Below are positions 9,405-17,318 of a stretch of 32,044 nt of DNA, piece by piece (the stretch's first letter is position 1; every line of letters begins with the position of its first letter). The translations under genes were made by a program, and so were the position numbers. Origin of the DNA: Oscillospiraceae bacterium (GTDB lineage: Bacteria > Bacillota > Clostridia > Oscillospirales > Oscillospiraceae); the NCBI GenBank assembly GCA_017397835.1, contig JAFQHV010000023.1, positions 1-32,044 of the forward strand. The letters are read 5' to 3'. The notes beneath the pieces were generated by a model that saw only the letters and a program-made list of their open reading frames with translations, was not told where the DNA came from and did not search any database.

Positions 9405-10577
9405 TTAGCAGTCGATCTCGAACAGCTTACGGGGATAGTTGGTCAGGTTCTCCGCGCCGCCCTTCTTCACGCACACCACGTCCTCAATGCGCAGGCCGGT
9501 CTCGGTCTTGGCAGAGCCAAGGAAGATGTCCGCGCAGAACGTCATGTTCTCCTCCAGCACAAAATCGGCGCTGGTCTCGATCCAGGGAGCCTCGCCCTCC
9601 ATGGTGCCGTTGCCGTGGAAGGGCCCGTATAGCAGCCAGTCTCCGTAACCCATGGCGGTCACGTTGTCGATGTGGGCCTGCGCCACGTCACAGGCACGGG
9701 CACCCACCTGCAGGGATGCGATGGCATCTTCCTGCGCCTTGTAGCCCACCTCGATGAGCTCACGCTGCTCGGGGGTGGCCTTACCGAAGACCACGGGGCG
9801 GCCGATGCTGGAGGCGTAGCCATCCACGCGGGCACCGATCTGCAGGAAGGTCATATCGCCCTTCTCGATCTGCTTGTTCCGGGGGCGGCTGATGGCTTGA
9901 TTGGAACCCTTGCCGGTCAGCACCCACAGGGGGTAGGACTCCCGTTCGGCGCCCAGCTCGTGCATCTTACCCAGGGCCAGGCCCACCACCTGCTGCTCCG
10001 TCATGCCGACCTTGATGTTGGCCAGCACGTAGTCGAAGGTCTCGCGGGTGATTTTGGCGGCGGCACGCATACAGGCCAGCTCGTTCTCCGTCTTGCGCAT
10101 ACGCAGAGCGTTGACGATGTCGTCGGCTTTCTCCACCTTCACGTCCAGCGATCCGCTCAGCGCCTCGTACACGCCGATGGTCATCAGGGGCAGGCCGGCC
10201 ACGCCGAAGCGGCAGATGGGCTTATCGCCCCATACCTCGGCAAACACGGAGGGAAAGGTGTCCAGTTTCTTGCCGGGATACTCCGGCTCGGAGGACTCAC
10301 GAAAGGCCTTCAGCAGACGGATGTCGGGGATCTTGGAACGGTCGGCGGCGTAGGTGTAGCTCTCCGGGCCGATGAGCAGCAGCGGCTTACCCTCCCGGGG
10401 GATCAGCACACCGGCCGTCTCAAAAGAGGGCCAGTAGTTGGAAAAATAGCGCACGTACTGGGGCTCGGCCTCGTTGCCGTAGGCCAGCAGCAGGTCGTAG
10501 CCCTGTTCGGCCATGGCGGCCTGAACGTTTTTCACTCTCAGGTCAAATTCTTCCTGAGGAATAAAAGGCAAATTCAT
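9405..10577 (-). CDS. M24-family (pita-bread fold) protein, creatinase-like, metal ligands lost
   Basis: A 390-aa cytoplasmic protein with the two-domain build of creatinase, prolidase and aminopeptidase P: an N-terminal domain (about 1-155) and a C-terminal pita-bread domain (about 160-390). The two aspartates that normally bind metal in M24 peptidases are replaced: the first position is Gln246 (LQIGAR) and the second Ser257 (YASSIGR). His321 (FHGNG) and Glu365 (GLRIED) remain, and the next acidic ligand is Asp350 instead of Glu. Creatinase, a metal-free hydrolase, has the same kind of loss. So this is more likely a C-N hydrolase or lyase-like enzyme than a dipeptidase. It starts 3 nt after the phosphotriesterase-like gene and is the last gene of the operon. 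Confidence 0.87.
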   Translation of the reverse strand: MNLPFIPQEEFDLRVKNVQAAMAEQGYDLLLAYGNEAEPQYVRYFSNYWPSFETAGVLIPREGKPLLLIGPESYTYAADRSKIPDIRLLKAFRESSEPEYPGKKLDTFPSVFAEVWGDKPICRFGVAGLPLMTIGVYEALSGSLDVKVEKADDIVNALRMRKTENELACMRAAAKITRETFDYVLANIKVGMTEQQVVGLALGKMHELGAERESYPLWVLTGKGSNQAISRPRNKQIEKGDMTFLQIGARVDGYASSIGRPVVFGKATPEQRELIEVGYKAQEDAIASLQVGARACDVAQAHIDNVTAMGYGDWLLYGPFHGNGTMEGEAPWIETSADFVLEENMTFCADIFLGSAKTETGLRIEDVVCVKKGGAENLTNYPRKLFEIDC

Positions 10578-10580
10578 AAC

Positions 10581-11618
10581 TTACTCCTTTCCGCACAGCC
10601 ACCGGGCGGGGTTTTCCACCAGCAGCATATGGATCTGTTCGTCGGTAATCCCATATTCCTCCATCATGGGGACGATGTTGGTCAGTACGTGGTCATAGCC
10701 CCAGCCGCCGTAGGTGTGCAGCAGGTTCTTCAGGCACACATCGCAGGACAGCAGGATCTGCTCGCCGTACCCGGCGTCCAGCAGCTTTTTCAGCAGGCTC
10801 ACCCGGTCGGTGTCGTGGACGAACAGGCCGTAGCCGGAGTTGCGCACCTCCCGGCGAGTGTAGTACTCCTTGCCGAAGTTGTCAAACTCCACGTACACGC
10901 CCTTTGCAAGCAGGGCGTAGATGTACTCCTCCCGGTTCTCCACGTCGATGTGGCTGATGCAGATTTTTTCGGGAGCTACACCCGCCTTCAGCAGAATATC
11001 GGAGGCCTCCAGACCGTTGGTAGTCCAGGGGTTGATGTGCACGTTGATGGCCGCTCCGGTGTCCATGCTGGCCAAGGCGGCGGCACGCAGCACCCGCCGT
11101 TCCTTATCGTCAAAGATCTCGCTGATGCCGATCTCGCCGATATAGCCGGCACGCACACCGTCCACACCTTCCTCCAGTTCCTTCACCATCAAGTCCGCGA
11201 TCTGCCGCTCGGTCATGGCGGCCAGCTCCTTGGGGTGGGTGGAACCCACGTAGAAACCGGTGCCCATGATGATGTTCAGGCCGGTCTCCTCGGAAATGCG
11301 CTTGAGGGCGGCGGGGTCACGGCCGATGCCGTCCAGCGAGGCATCCACCACCGTGTTGCCTCCGGCCTTTTTGAAGTAGCCCAGCTCCTTGACAGCCAGC
11401 GCTTCGCTGTCCAGCAGGAGGTTGTCCTTCAGAGCGTAGCAGTCCCGGCTAAGGATGCCGAGGTTCCACATCTCCACCTTTTGGGTGGCGGGGTCATCCA
11501 CACCGTCCACGGGCAGCGCCTGGTAAAAGGCGGTCAGGTCCAGCAGCACGTGCTCGTGGCTGGTAACGACGCCCAGTTCCTCCCGGCCGATGGGGCCGGT
11601 CACAGCAGTCGCATTCAT
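10581..11618 (-). CDS. Phosphotriesterase-family amidohydrolase (lactonase-like)
   Basis: A 345-aa TIM-barrel metal hydrolase of the phosphotriesterase family; bacterial members are mostly lactonases or esterases of unknown natural substrate. The metal site is complete: HEH (His21, His23), the bridging position Glu162 (GEIG, Glu in place of the carboxylated Lys of true phosphotriesterases), His194 (NVHINPW), His223 (SHIDV) and Asp293 (SCDVC). AAGGAGG precedes the ATG. It lies 12 nt after the 268-aa unknown gene and 3 nt before the M24 gene, so all three are made together. A ring-opening step (lactone or cyclic amide) followed by C-N cleavage by the M24 protein would fit the pair, but this is inference. 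Confidence 0.9.
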   Translation of the reverse strand: MNATAVTGPIGREELGVVTSHEHVLLDLTAFYQALPVDGVDDPATQKVEMWNLGILSRDCYALKDNLLLDSEALAVKELGYFKKAGGNTVVDASLDGIGRDPAALKRISEETGLNIIMGTGFYVGSTHPKELAAMTERQIADLMVKELEEGVDGVRAGYIGEIGISEIFDDKERRVLRAAALASMDTGAAINVHINPWTTNGLEASDILLKAGVAPEKICISHIDVENREEYIYALLAKGVYVEFDNFGKEYYTRREVRNSGYGLFVHDTDRVSLLKKLLDAGYGEQILLSCDVCLKNLLHTYGGWGYDHVLTNIVPMMEEYGITDEQIHMLLVENPARWLCGKE

Positions 11619-11630
11619 GTCGCTTCCTCC

Positions 11631-12437
11631 TTACAGGGGCAGATCGCCGTTTTCCTGCATCCAGCGAACGGCCACGTCATAGGCTTCGTAGTCCAGGTCG
11701 GCCATGGTATTGGTGTGCAGCACCACGCCGTCGATCTCACCGGCAAGCAGCTTCTCCTTGGCCCAGTTCAGCTGCCACTCCACCGCCTCGCCGGTGGCCT
11801 GCTTCTGTTCGCCGAAGTTCCACAGGTACACGCCCACCATGCGCCGGGTGTTGGGAGTCATCTTTTTGAAGATCTCGAACTTCTCGGGGATGAGAGGCAC
11901 GTCCTTCTCACACCAGGTCCACATGATGATGCCGTCAAAGGCATCCATATAGGGCTGGAACGCCTCGTCCTCCTCCCGGTCCTTGCCGAACTGGAAGGTG
12001 TACAGCACCATCCATGTGTCCATGGGGCGCACACCGTTTTCGTGGAACTTCTCCCGCATCTTCAGCAGGTTTTCCAGCGGCACGTTCTTATAGCGGTCGC
12101 CGGACTTAAAGTCGTCAAACACCGCGCAGCCGATATTGGGGAAGTCCTTGGCATCCTCCAGAAAAACGTCGATGGCACCGGTATCTCCGGCAGCGGCGAT
12201 GCTGGGGTTGCCAAACTCCCAGCCCACTTTATTCAGGGTGGTGAAGGACTTGTTGTACTGTCTGCGGTTGACCCCTTCGTGCCTATGCTCACCGTCGGGC
12301 ACCATAAATACGTTCCGCACACCCAGATAGAGGCAACCCTCCATAGGGGTCATGCGGGAGATGCCGTCGTTGCCGTACATATTGTTGTAGTATCCTTCGG
12401 GATGGCCCCACAGCCAGAATTTATCACGCAAAACCAT
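11631..12437 (-). CDS. Unrecognised 268-aa protein, first gene of the hydrolase operon
   Basis: I do not recognise this family with certainty. It has no signal peptide or membrane helix and is rich in Trp, Tyr, Phe and Asp. Short hydrophobic strands end in acidic or polar residues (AVFDDFKSGD, GIIMWTWCEKD, VGVYLWNFG, DGVVLHTNT), a pattern typical of a (beta/alpha)8 barrel of the glycoside-hydrolase kind. I chose the ATG at 12437 because AAGGAGG sits 7 nt upstream; the ATG at 12443 is too close to that site, and starts further up lie in the control region. It leads an operon with the phosphotriesterase-like and M24 genes, opposite an AraC regulator, so a catabolic or binding role for the same substrate is likely. 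Confidence 0.8.
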   Translation of the reverse strand: MVLRDKFWLWGHPEGYYNNMYGNDGISRMTPMEGCLYLGVRNVFMVPDGEHRHEGVNRRQYNKSFTTLNKVGWEFGNPSIAAAGDTGAIDVFLEDAKDFPNIGCAVFDDFKSGDRYKNVPLENLLKMREKFHENGVRPMDTWMVLYTFQFGKDREEDEAFQPYMDAFDGIIMWTWCEKDVPLIPEKFEIFKKMTPNTRRMVGVYLWNFGEQKQATGEAVEWQLNWAKEKLLAGEIDGVVLHTNTMADLDYEAYDVAVRWMQENGDLPL

Positions 12438-12481
12438 ATCCATTCCTCCTTGCATTTTACGAAACACCATGGTACTATGCA

Positions 12482-12522
12482 CTTATGCATCATAAGTTTA
12501 TCATATCTATCGGTTACAACAA
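12482..12522 (-). promoter_or_regulatory. Control region of the hydrolase operon: promoter and inverted repeat
   Basis: On the minus strand a possible promoter has -35 TTGTTG (12517-12522), a 16-bp spacer and -10 TAAACT (12495-12500). Just downstream, CTTATG (12482-12487) and CATAAG (12491-12496) form a 6-bp inverted repeat around 3 nt at the expected transcription start. The weak boxes fit a promoter that needs the divergent AraC regulator. The promoter call is tentative; the inverted repeat is seen directly. Confidence 0.45.
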
Positions 12523-12556
12523 GCGATAAATGGGTATCAAATATGGAGGTTTGCGT

Positions 12557-13354
12557 ATGTCTGTGGACAATCAATCTCTTTGCGAATTGGCAAATCACCT
12601 GCATCTGACCATACTGACCTACCGCCGGGCGGCGGTGGACACCTCTTGGTGCGGCGAGGTTTGCGGCGCCCCATTCTCTTATCTCTACTACATCGTGGAC
12701 GGCACCGCCGAGATCGAAACCGACGAGGGTGTCTTGACCCTGACCGCCGGCAACTGGTATCTGCTGCCCTCAGGCTGTTCGTTCCGCTACCGGTGCGACA
12801 AGCAAATGGATCACGTCTACTTCCACCTGACGCTCAGCGGTGTGGAGCAGCTGGACCTGTTGGGGCAGTGCGAACGGCCGCTGCGCCTCAGCTTCGAGGG
12901 CGTACCGGAGCTGGTATTCGACTGTTTGAGCGGAAAGGGAGATGTGTTCAGTGCCCTTTCCGTCAAAAATTTTGTCAGCCGGGTGCTGCTTTCCGCCCTG
13001 AGCGAGCACCAAATCACCCTGTATCCCCACAAGCTGTCCCCCGTCATTTTAGCCGCCGTCGAGTTCATCAACAACAACCTGTCCGCCCGGCTGAAAACCA
13101 CCGAGGTGGCCGAGTATTGTTTCGTGTCCAAAAGCACCTTGACCAAGCATTTCCAAAAAGAGCTTTCCGTGTCCGTGCAGCAGTATCTCTACGACATCCT
13201 GCTGTCGGAAGCAAGCCGTATCCTGCTGAAGGAAAATCTGTCCGTGCTGGAGGTCAGCGAGCGGCTGGGGTTCTCCGACCAGTTTTACTTCGCTCGGCGC
13301 TTTAAGGCCAAGTACGGCGTACCGCCCAGCAAATACAAAAAAATCTTTTCCTGA
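12557..13354 (+). CDS. AraC-family transcriptional regulator
   Basis: A 265-aa regulator with a cupin-like N-terminal sensing domain (about 30-110, including GTAEIETDEGVLTLTAGNW) and a C-terminal double helix-turn-helix domain (about 165-265). The latter shows TTEVAEYCFVSKSTLTKHF for the first helix-turn-helix and LSVLEVSERLGFSDQFYFARRFK for the second, then the family ending GVPPSKYKK. The ATG at 12557 has GGAGG 7 nt upstream; the in-frame ATG at 12530 would place that site inside the gene. It is divergent from the hydrolase operon with a 119-bp shared control region, so it most likely controls that operon in response to its substrate. Confidence 0.92.
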   Translation: MSVDNQSLCELANHLHLTILTYRRAAVDTSWCGEVCGAPFSYLYYIVDGTAEIETDEGVLTLTAGNWYLLPSGCSFRYRCDKQMDHVYFHLTLSGVEQLDLLGQCERPLRLSFEGVPELVFDCLSGKGDVFSALSVKNFVSRVLLSALSEHQITLYPHKLSPVILAAVEFINNNLSARLKTTEVAEYCFVSKSTLTKHFQKELSVSVQQYLYDILLSEASRILLKENLSVLEVSERLGFSDQFYFARRFKAKYGVPPSKYKKIFS

Positions 13355-13357
13355 ACG

Positions 13358-13389
13358 ACACCGCCAAACCAATCGTTTGGCGGTGTTTT
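13358..13389 (+). terminator. Terminator of the AraC regulator gene
   Basis: A perfect 12-bp stem (13358-13369 with 13375-13386), a 5-nt loop and a run of four T, starting 3 nt after the stop codon. Confidence 0.9.
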
Positions 13390-13438
13390 CGTATATCCCG
13401 CCCCATGGCCGCATACCCTGTGGAGGGGTGAATGAATT

Positions 13439-13909
13439 ATGAAACATTGGAAAACCTATGCCCGCTGGATCGCGTTGAGCGAGGCCGTGGGCGCCTTATC
13501 CGGCTGGCTGACCCGTGACGGCGTAAAACTCTATACGCAGACCGTAGTCAAGCCTCCCCTATCCCCGCCGCCCTGGGCGTTTCCTGTGGTTTGGGGTATC
13601 CTGTTTGCCCTGATGGGGGTTGGCGCGGCCCGCGTGGACCTGTCCCCCGCCGGGCGGGACCGCACCCGGGGGCTGGCCCTGTTTGGGGTCCAGCTGGCCG
13701 TCAACTTCTTCTGGAGCATCATCTTTTTCAATCTGCAGGCATTCGGCTTCGCGCTGGCGTGGCTGATTTTGCTGTGGGTGCTGATCGTCTGGATGCTGCT
13801 CACCTTCCGCCGGGTAGATCCCCTGGCCGGCTGGCTGCAGCTGCCCTATGTCCTGTGGGTCAGCTTTGCCGCCTACCTGACCGCAGGAGTTTGGCTCCTC
13901 AACCGCTGA
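13439..13909 (+). CDS. tspO: TspO/MBR-family membrane protein
   Basis: A 156-aa protein of the TspO (peripheral benzodiazepine receptor) family, small five-helix membrane proteins that bind porphyrins and related ligands. Family signatures are present: PPLSPPPWAFPVVWGILF before helix 2, a WSIIFFN segment in helix 3, and LPYVLWVSFAAYLTAGVW in helix 5. Helices are at about 8-24, 46-66, 79-99, 103-123 and 130-152. GGAGG lies 12 nt before the ATG, a little far. No clear promoter is visible in the 49 nt after the preceding terminator. No haem-synthesis gene is nearby, so the ligand cannot be guessed from context. Confidence 0.9.
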   Translation: MKHWKTYARWIALSEAVGALSGWLTRDGVKLYTQTVVKPPLSPPPWAFPVVWGILFALMGVGAARVDLSPAGRDRTRGLALFGVQLAVNFFWSIIFFNLQAFGFALAWLILLWVLIVWMLLTFRRVDPLAGWLQLPYVLWVSFAAYLTAGVWLLNR

Positions 13910-13913
13910 CCCC

Positions 13914-13942
13914 TTGCCCCTGCCCGGCAAAGGTGGTATAAT
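13914..13942 (+). promoter_or_regulatory. Promoter of the SGNH hydrolase gene
   Basis: -35 TTGCCC (13914-13919), a 17-bp spacer and a perfect -10 TATAAT (13937-13942). The -10 box lies within the left arm of the tspO terminator, so transcription would start near 13949, in the hairpin loop. Confidence 0.8.
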
Positions 13943-13972
13943 GACTGTAAGCAGTCGTTATACCACCTTTTT
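13929..13972 (+). terminator. Terminator of tspO overlapping the next promoter
   Basis: The left arm 13929-13947 pairs with 13952-13970: 19 bp with one U-G pair, a TAAG loop, then a T run ending at 13972. It begins 20 nt after the tspO stop codon. Confidence 0.85.
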
Positions 13973-13988
13973 GTACGTAGGAGCGCTT

Positions 13989-14621
13989 ATGAAACTCTAT
14001 TGCTTGGGGGACAGCCTGACCTTTGGCTTTGGCGTGTCCCGGAATATGCGCTGGACCATGCTGGTCCAGCAGGAAAGCGGCTGGCAGCTCATCAACCGCG
14101 GCATCAACGGCGACACCACCGGCGGGATGCTCTCGCGCCTCGGCCCGGAGGTGCTGGACCCCATCTGTGCCGACCCCGCCGGCCGACTGGACAGCCGGGT
14201 GCTCTTGATGGGCGGCAGCAACGACGTGTTCTTCGGCGGCACCGACGCCGCTGCCCGGGCCAACATGGCCGCCATGTGCCAGCGGCTTATGGGCGAGGGT
14301 CTTGCCCCCTACGTGGGCATCAGCCTGCCGGTGGATTGGCCCAACGCCCCCCGCCAGTGGGCAGAGGTGGTGGACTTTCAAAAGTCCGCCCGCCTTATGC
14401 AGGACTACTGCGCGTGGCTGCGGCAGTTCTGTGCCGCGTTCCGCCTTCCCATAGTGGACTTTGCCCGGGACTTCACCAACCCGGACGGCAGCGCCGTCAG
14501 TGCCCTGTTCCACGACGGTCTCCACCCCGATGCCCGGGGCCACCGCCTGATGGCCAACCGGCTGCTTGCCACTCTGAACGCCACCCCGGTGGGCGGCGTT
14601 TCCCGACGGGACGTACCGTAA
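13989..14621 (+). CDS. SGNH/GDSL-family hydrolase
   Basis: A 210-aa cytoplasmic esterase/lipase-type hydrolase with all SGNH blocks: GDSLT with nucleophile Ser9, a block II glycine in NRGINGD (about 38), GGSNDVF with Asn78, and DGLHP with Asp176 and His179 completing the catalytic triad. No signal peptide is present, so it acts inside the cell. The best-known relatives are acyl-CoA thioesterase/lysophospholipase TesA-like and acetyl-esterase proteins, but the substrate is open. AGGAG lies 5 nt before the ATG at 13989; an extension upstream would run through the promoter. The next gene begins 30 nt later with no terminator between, so the two are probably co-transcribed. Confidence 0.9.
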   Translation: MKLYCLGDSLTFGFGVSRNMRWTMLVQQESGWQLINRGINGDTTGGMLSRLGPEVLDPICADPAGRLDSRVLLMGGSNDVFFGGTDAAARANMAAMCQRLMGEGLAPYVGISLPVDWPNAPRQWAEVVDFQKSARLMQDYCAWLRQFCAAFRLPIVDFARDFTNPDGSAVSALFHDGLHPDARGHRLMANRLLATLNATPVGGVSRRDVP

Positions 14622-14651
14622 CATACACTTGAAGATATGGGGGTTTTGTAC

Positions 14652-15737
14652 ATGTTGAAGCGTCACGTTCTTCCCTGCGCCCTTGCCCTGCTGCTGGGTC
14701 TGCTGTGTGCCTGCGGCGCACCGGCAGCCTCCTCCGGTCCGGACGAGTCCGCCGTGTCCACGCTGGCCCCGGCAGACGTCTCCCTGCCGCCCGAGCCGGT
14801 GGTCCTGTACGCCAATCCCCTGACCGGCGAAGCCACCGAGCAGGACATCTCCCAAAACCGCCCGATCGCCATTATGCTCAACAACCTGAAAAAGGCCCTG
14901 CCCCAACACGGCGTGGCCGATGCCGACCTGATCTACGAGGTGTGCGCCGAGGGCGGCATCACCCGCATGATGGCTGTGTTCCAGTCGGTGGACGGGGTAG
15001 GCGATCTGGGTTCAGTCCGTTCCTCCCGTCCCTACTACGTAGAACTGGCTGCGGGCCTTGATGCCATCTATATCCACGCCGGCGGCAGCGACGGGGCCTA
15101 TTCCTCCATCAAGCAGCTGGGCGTGTTCAACATCGACGGAGTCAACGGCCCCTACGGCGGCACCATGTTCTGGCGGGATGCCCAGCGCAGAAAGACCGCC
15201 GGTTTTGAGCACAGTCTGTTCACCGGCGACACCCGCATTGCCGAGCACCTCGGCGGCAAGCTGGCCTCCAAGCGGCAGGTACATAACGAGGGCTACTCCC
15301 TCCCCCTGACCTTTGCCGCCGACGGCACCCCCGCCGCAGGTCAGGCCGCCGGTACCGTCCGCGTGAAGTTCTCCAACAACAAGACCGGCGTGTTCACTTA
15401 TGACGCCGAGCGAAACGCCTATCTGGTCAGCCAGCACGGCGCCCCCTACGTGGACGGCAACACCAACGAGCAGGTGGCCGTGACCAACGTGCTGGTCATC
15501 CAAACCCACATCAACGTGATCCCCGGCGACAAAGAGGGCCGGCTGAATGTGGACCTTGTGGGCAGCGGCAGCGGCTGGTTCGCCTGCGGCGGCAAGGCCG
15601 TCCCCATCACATGGGCCAAGGACTCCGCCTCCGCCCCCCTGACCTACTTCACAGCCGATGGCCAACCCCTGACCCTGGGTGTCGGAAGCAGCTACATCAA
15701 CATCATCGACACGGACAACCCCGTTACCTTTGGCTAA
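14652..15737 (+). CDS. DUF3048-family lipoprotein (YerB-like)
   Basis: A 361-aa exported lipoprotein. The N-terminus is a lipoprotein signal: a basic start, a hydrophobic stretch and LLCAC with the lipidated Cys near residue 21, followed by a Ser/Pro/Ala-rich linker. The remainder is the two-part DUF3048 domain seen in Bacillus YerB, with characteristic segments RPIAIMLNN, ADLIYEVCAEGGITRMMAVFQ, GSVRSSRPYYVELA and, near the end, GSGWFACGGKAVPITWAKDS. The biochemical role is unknown. The ATG at 14652 has a G-rich site 8 nt upstream; an in-frame ATG at 14637 is also possible and would add 5 residues. It follows the SGNH gene and ends at a strong terminator. Confidence 0.88.
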   Translation: MLKRHVLPCALALLLGLLCACGAPAASSGPDESAVSTLAPADVSLPPEPVVLYANPLTGEATEQDISQNRPIAIMLNNLKKALPQHGVADADLIYEVCAEGGITRMMAVFQSVDGVGDLGSVRSSRPYYVELAAGLDAIYIHAGGSDGAYSSIKQLGVFNIDGVNGPYGGTMFWRDAQRRKTAGFEHSLFTGDTRIAEHLGGKLASKRQVHNEGYSLPLTFAADGTPAAGQAAGTVRVKFSNNKTGVFTYDAERNAYLVSQHGAPYVDGNTNEQVAVTNVLVIQTHINVIPGDKEGRLNVDLVGSGSGWFACGGKAVPITWAKDSASAPLTYFTADGQPLTLGVGSSYINIIDTDNPVTFG

Positions 15738-15740
15738 TGA

Positions 15741-15786
15741 AATAAAAACACACCCCCTGCCGCATGGCAGGGGGTGTGTTTTTATT
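15741..15786. terminator. Bidirectional terminator
   Basis: A perfect 21-bp stem (15741-15761 with 15766-15786) and a GCAT loop, with A-rich and T-rich flanks. It ends both the DUF3048 gene and the convergent nicotinate phosphoribosyltransferase gene, whose stop codon lies in its right arm. Confidence 0.95.
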
Positions 15787-17236
15787 TTTTCTTTCCGTTC
15801 GGATCGTTCAGCAGGCTGTGCTTGATATCCCACAGCTTCTGGGACAGGTCCACGTAGTAGTTGTGGGGGTTTTCAAACCGCTTGACCTCGTCCCACAGAG
15901 CGTCCACCTGCCGCTGGCAGTGGGCGCGGCTGGTCTGCAGGTCGGGGACGTCGTACACCAGCTCGCCGTCCCGGAACACCTGCACCAGCAGGGGGCGGGC
16001 CTCAAAGTCGGTAAAGGTCTTGCGTTTCCAGGTGGCATCGGGATCAAACAGCTCCAGGGGCCGGCTTTCGTCGATAAACTCGTCGTGCAGGCAGATCAGA
16101 TCCGCTTCCGCCTTGCCGGTGGCCTTGGAGAAAATGCGGTACACACTTTTGAAGTGGGGTGTCGTGATCTTGGCGGCGTTCTCGCTGATCTTGATCTTGG
16201 GGATGATGTTGCCGTCCTTGTCCTCCACCGCCGCCAGCTTGTACACGCCGCCGAACACCGGCTCGGACCGGGAGGTAATGAGCCGCTCGCCCACACCGAA
16301 GGTGTCAATGCGGGCACCCTGACGGATCAGGTCGCGGATGATGTACTCGTCCAGCGCGTTGGATGCCACGATCTTGCATTCGGTCAGGCCGGCCTCGTCC
16401 AGCATTTGACGGGCCTTTTGGGACAGATAGGTCAGGTCACCGCTGTCCAGTCGGATACCGCACTTGGTAATCCCCTTGGGCAGCAGCACTTCCTTAAAGG
16501 CCCGGATGGCGTTGGGCACGCCGGACTTGAGCACGTTATAGGTGTCCACCAGCAGGGTCGCGTTGTTGGGGTACAGCTCGCAATACGTCCTGAAAGCGGT
16601 GTACTCATCGGGGAACATCTGCACCCAGGAGTGGGCCATGGTGCCCGTGGCAGGTGAGCCGTAGCGCTGGTCGGCCATGGTGCAGGCGGTGGCGGCGCAG
16701 CCTGCGATGTAGCTGGCCCGGGCGCCCAGCAGAGCGCCGTCAGCACCCTGCGCCCGGCGGGAGCCGAACTCCGCCACCGGCCGCCCCTCCGCCGCGCGGA
16801 CGATGCGGTTGGACTTGGTGGCGATCAGGCACTGGTGGTTCATGGTCAGCAGAATGAACGTTTCAATAAACTGCGCCTGAATGGCCGGGGCGCGGACCGT
16901 CAGGATCGGCTCACCGGGGAAGATGGGCGTGCCCTCCGGCACGGCCCAGATGTCGCCGGTGAAGCGGAAGTTGCGCAGGTAGTCCAAAAAAGCCTCGTCA
17001 AAGCAGCCCTTGGTCCGCAGGTACTCAATGTCCTCTTCGTCAAAGCACAGGTTCTGGATGTAGTCCACCACCTGGGCAAGGCCGGCCGCGATGGCAAATC
17101 CGCCCTTGTCCGGCACATTGCGGTAGAACATATCGAAATAGCAGATCTGGTCCGCCATATCCGCCCGGAAATAGCCGTTGGACATGGTCAGCTGGTAGAA
17201 ATCGCACAGCATGGTAAAGTTGGTTCTTGCTTTCAT
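15782..17236 (-). CDS. pncB: Nicotinate phosphoribosyltransferase
   Basis: It makes nicotinate mononucleotide from nicotinate and PRPP, the first step of niacin salvage to NAD (Preiss-Handler route). The 484-aa protein has the expected length for the Gram-positive form. Landmarks are the N-terminal CDFYQLTMSNGYF segment, the FGSRRAQG substrate loop, the GTMAHSWVQMF segment, LVDTYNVLKSG, IRLDSGDL, and the PRPP-binding region near GVGERLITS. The ATG at 17236 has GGAGG 10 nt upstream; the longer frame from 17272 would cover the ribosome site. Its promoter overlaps the sulfatase terminator, and a site at the transcription start is shared with the EIIC-type transporter gene. Confidence 0.95.
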   Translation of the reverse strand: MKARTNFTMLCDFYQLTMSNGYFRADMADQICYFDMFYRNVPDKGGFAIAAGLAQVVDYIQNLCFDEEDIEYLRTKGCFDEAFLDYLRNFRFTGDIWAVPEGTPIFPGEPILTVRAPAIQAQFIETFILLTMNHQCLIATKSNRIVRAAEGRPVAEFGSRRAQGADGALLGARASYIAGCAATACTMADQRYGSPATGTMAHSWVQMFPDEYTAFRTYCELYPNNATLLVDTYNVLKSGVPNAIRAFKEVLLPKGITKCGIRLDSGDLTYLSQKARQMLDEAGLTECKIVASNALDEYIIRDLIRQGARIDTFGVGERLITSRSEPVFGGVYKLAAVEDKDGNIIPKIKISENAAKITTPHFKSVYRIFSKATGKAEADLICLHDEFIDESRPLELFDPDATWKRKTFTDFEARPLLVQVFRDGELVYDVPDLQTSRAHCQRQVDALWDEVKRFENPHNYYVDLSQKLWDIKHSLLNDPNGKKK

Positions 17237-17270
17237 TTGAATGGTGCCTCCTTGTAAGCGGCTGTGCCGC

Positions 17271-17290
17271 AAAGGTGTCTTGTCACCACA
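17271..17290 (-). promoter_or_regulatory. Putative operator shared with the EIIC-type transporter gene
   Basis: A 20-bp stretch overlapping the transcription start of the nicotinate phosphoribosyltransferase gene. It matches 29101-29120 at 16 of 20 positions, including an unbroken GGTGTCTTG. Within it GGTG and CACC form an imperfect 14-bp palindrome (17274-17287). Which protein binds it is not shown by the sequence. Confidence 0.5.
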
Positions 17291-17318
17291 TTATAACTCA
17301 TGTTTACCGAAAAATCAA
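17290..17318 (-). promoter_or_regulatory. Promoter of the nicotinate phosphoribosyltransferase gene
   Basis: On the minus strand, -35 TTGATT (17313-17318), a 17-bp spacer and a perfect -10 TATAAT (17290-17295). The -35 box lies within the 3' arm of the sulfatase gene's terminator. Confidence 0.8.

Noticed and set aside
12530-12556. Upstream ATG start for the AraC regulator
   Set aside because: It would place the GGAGG site inside the gene; the ATG at 12557 has ideal spacing.
9672-12608. A 978-codon open frame on the plus strand, antisense to the hydrolase operon
   Set aside because: It spans three well-supported minus-strand genes and the control region, and its His/Gly/Val/Leu-rich translation matches no family. 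Long antisense frames arise from the strong GC codon bias of the real genes.
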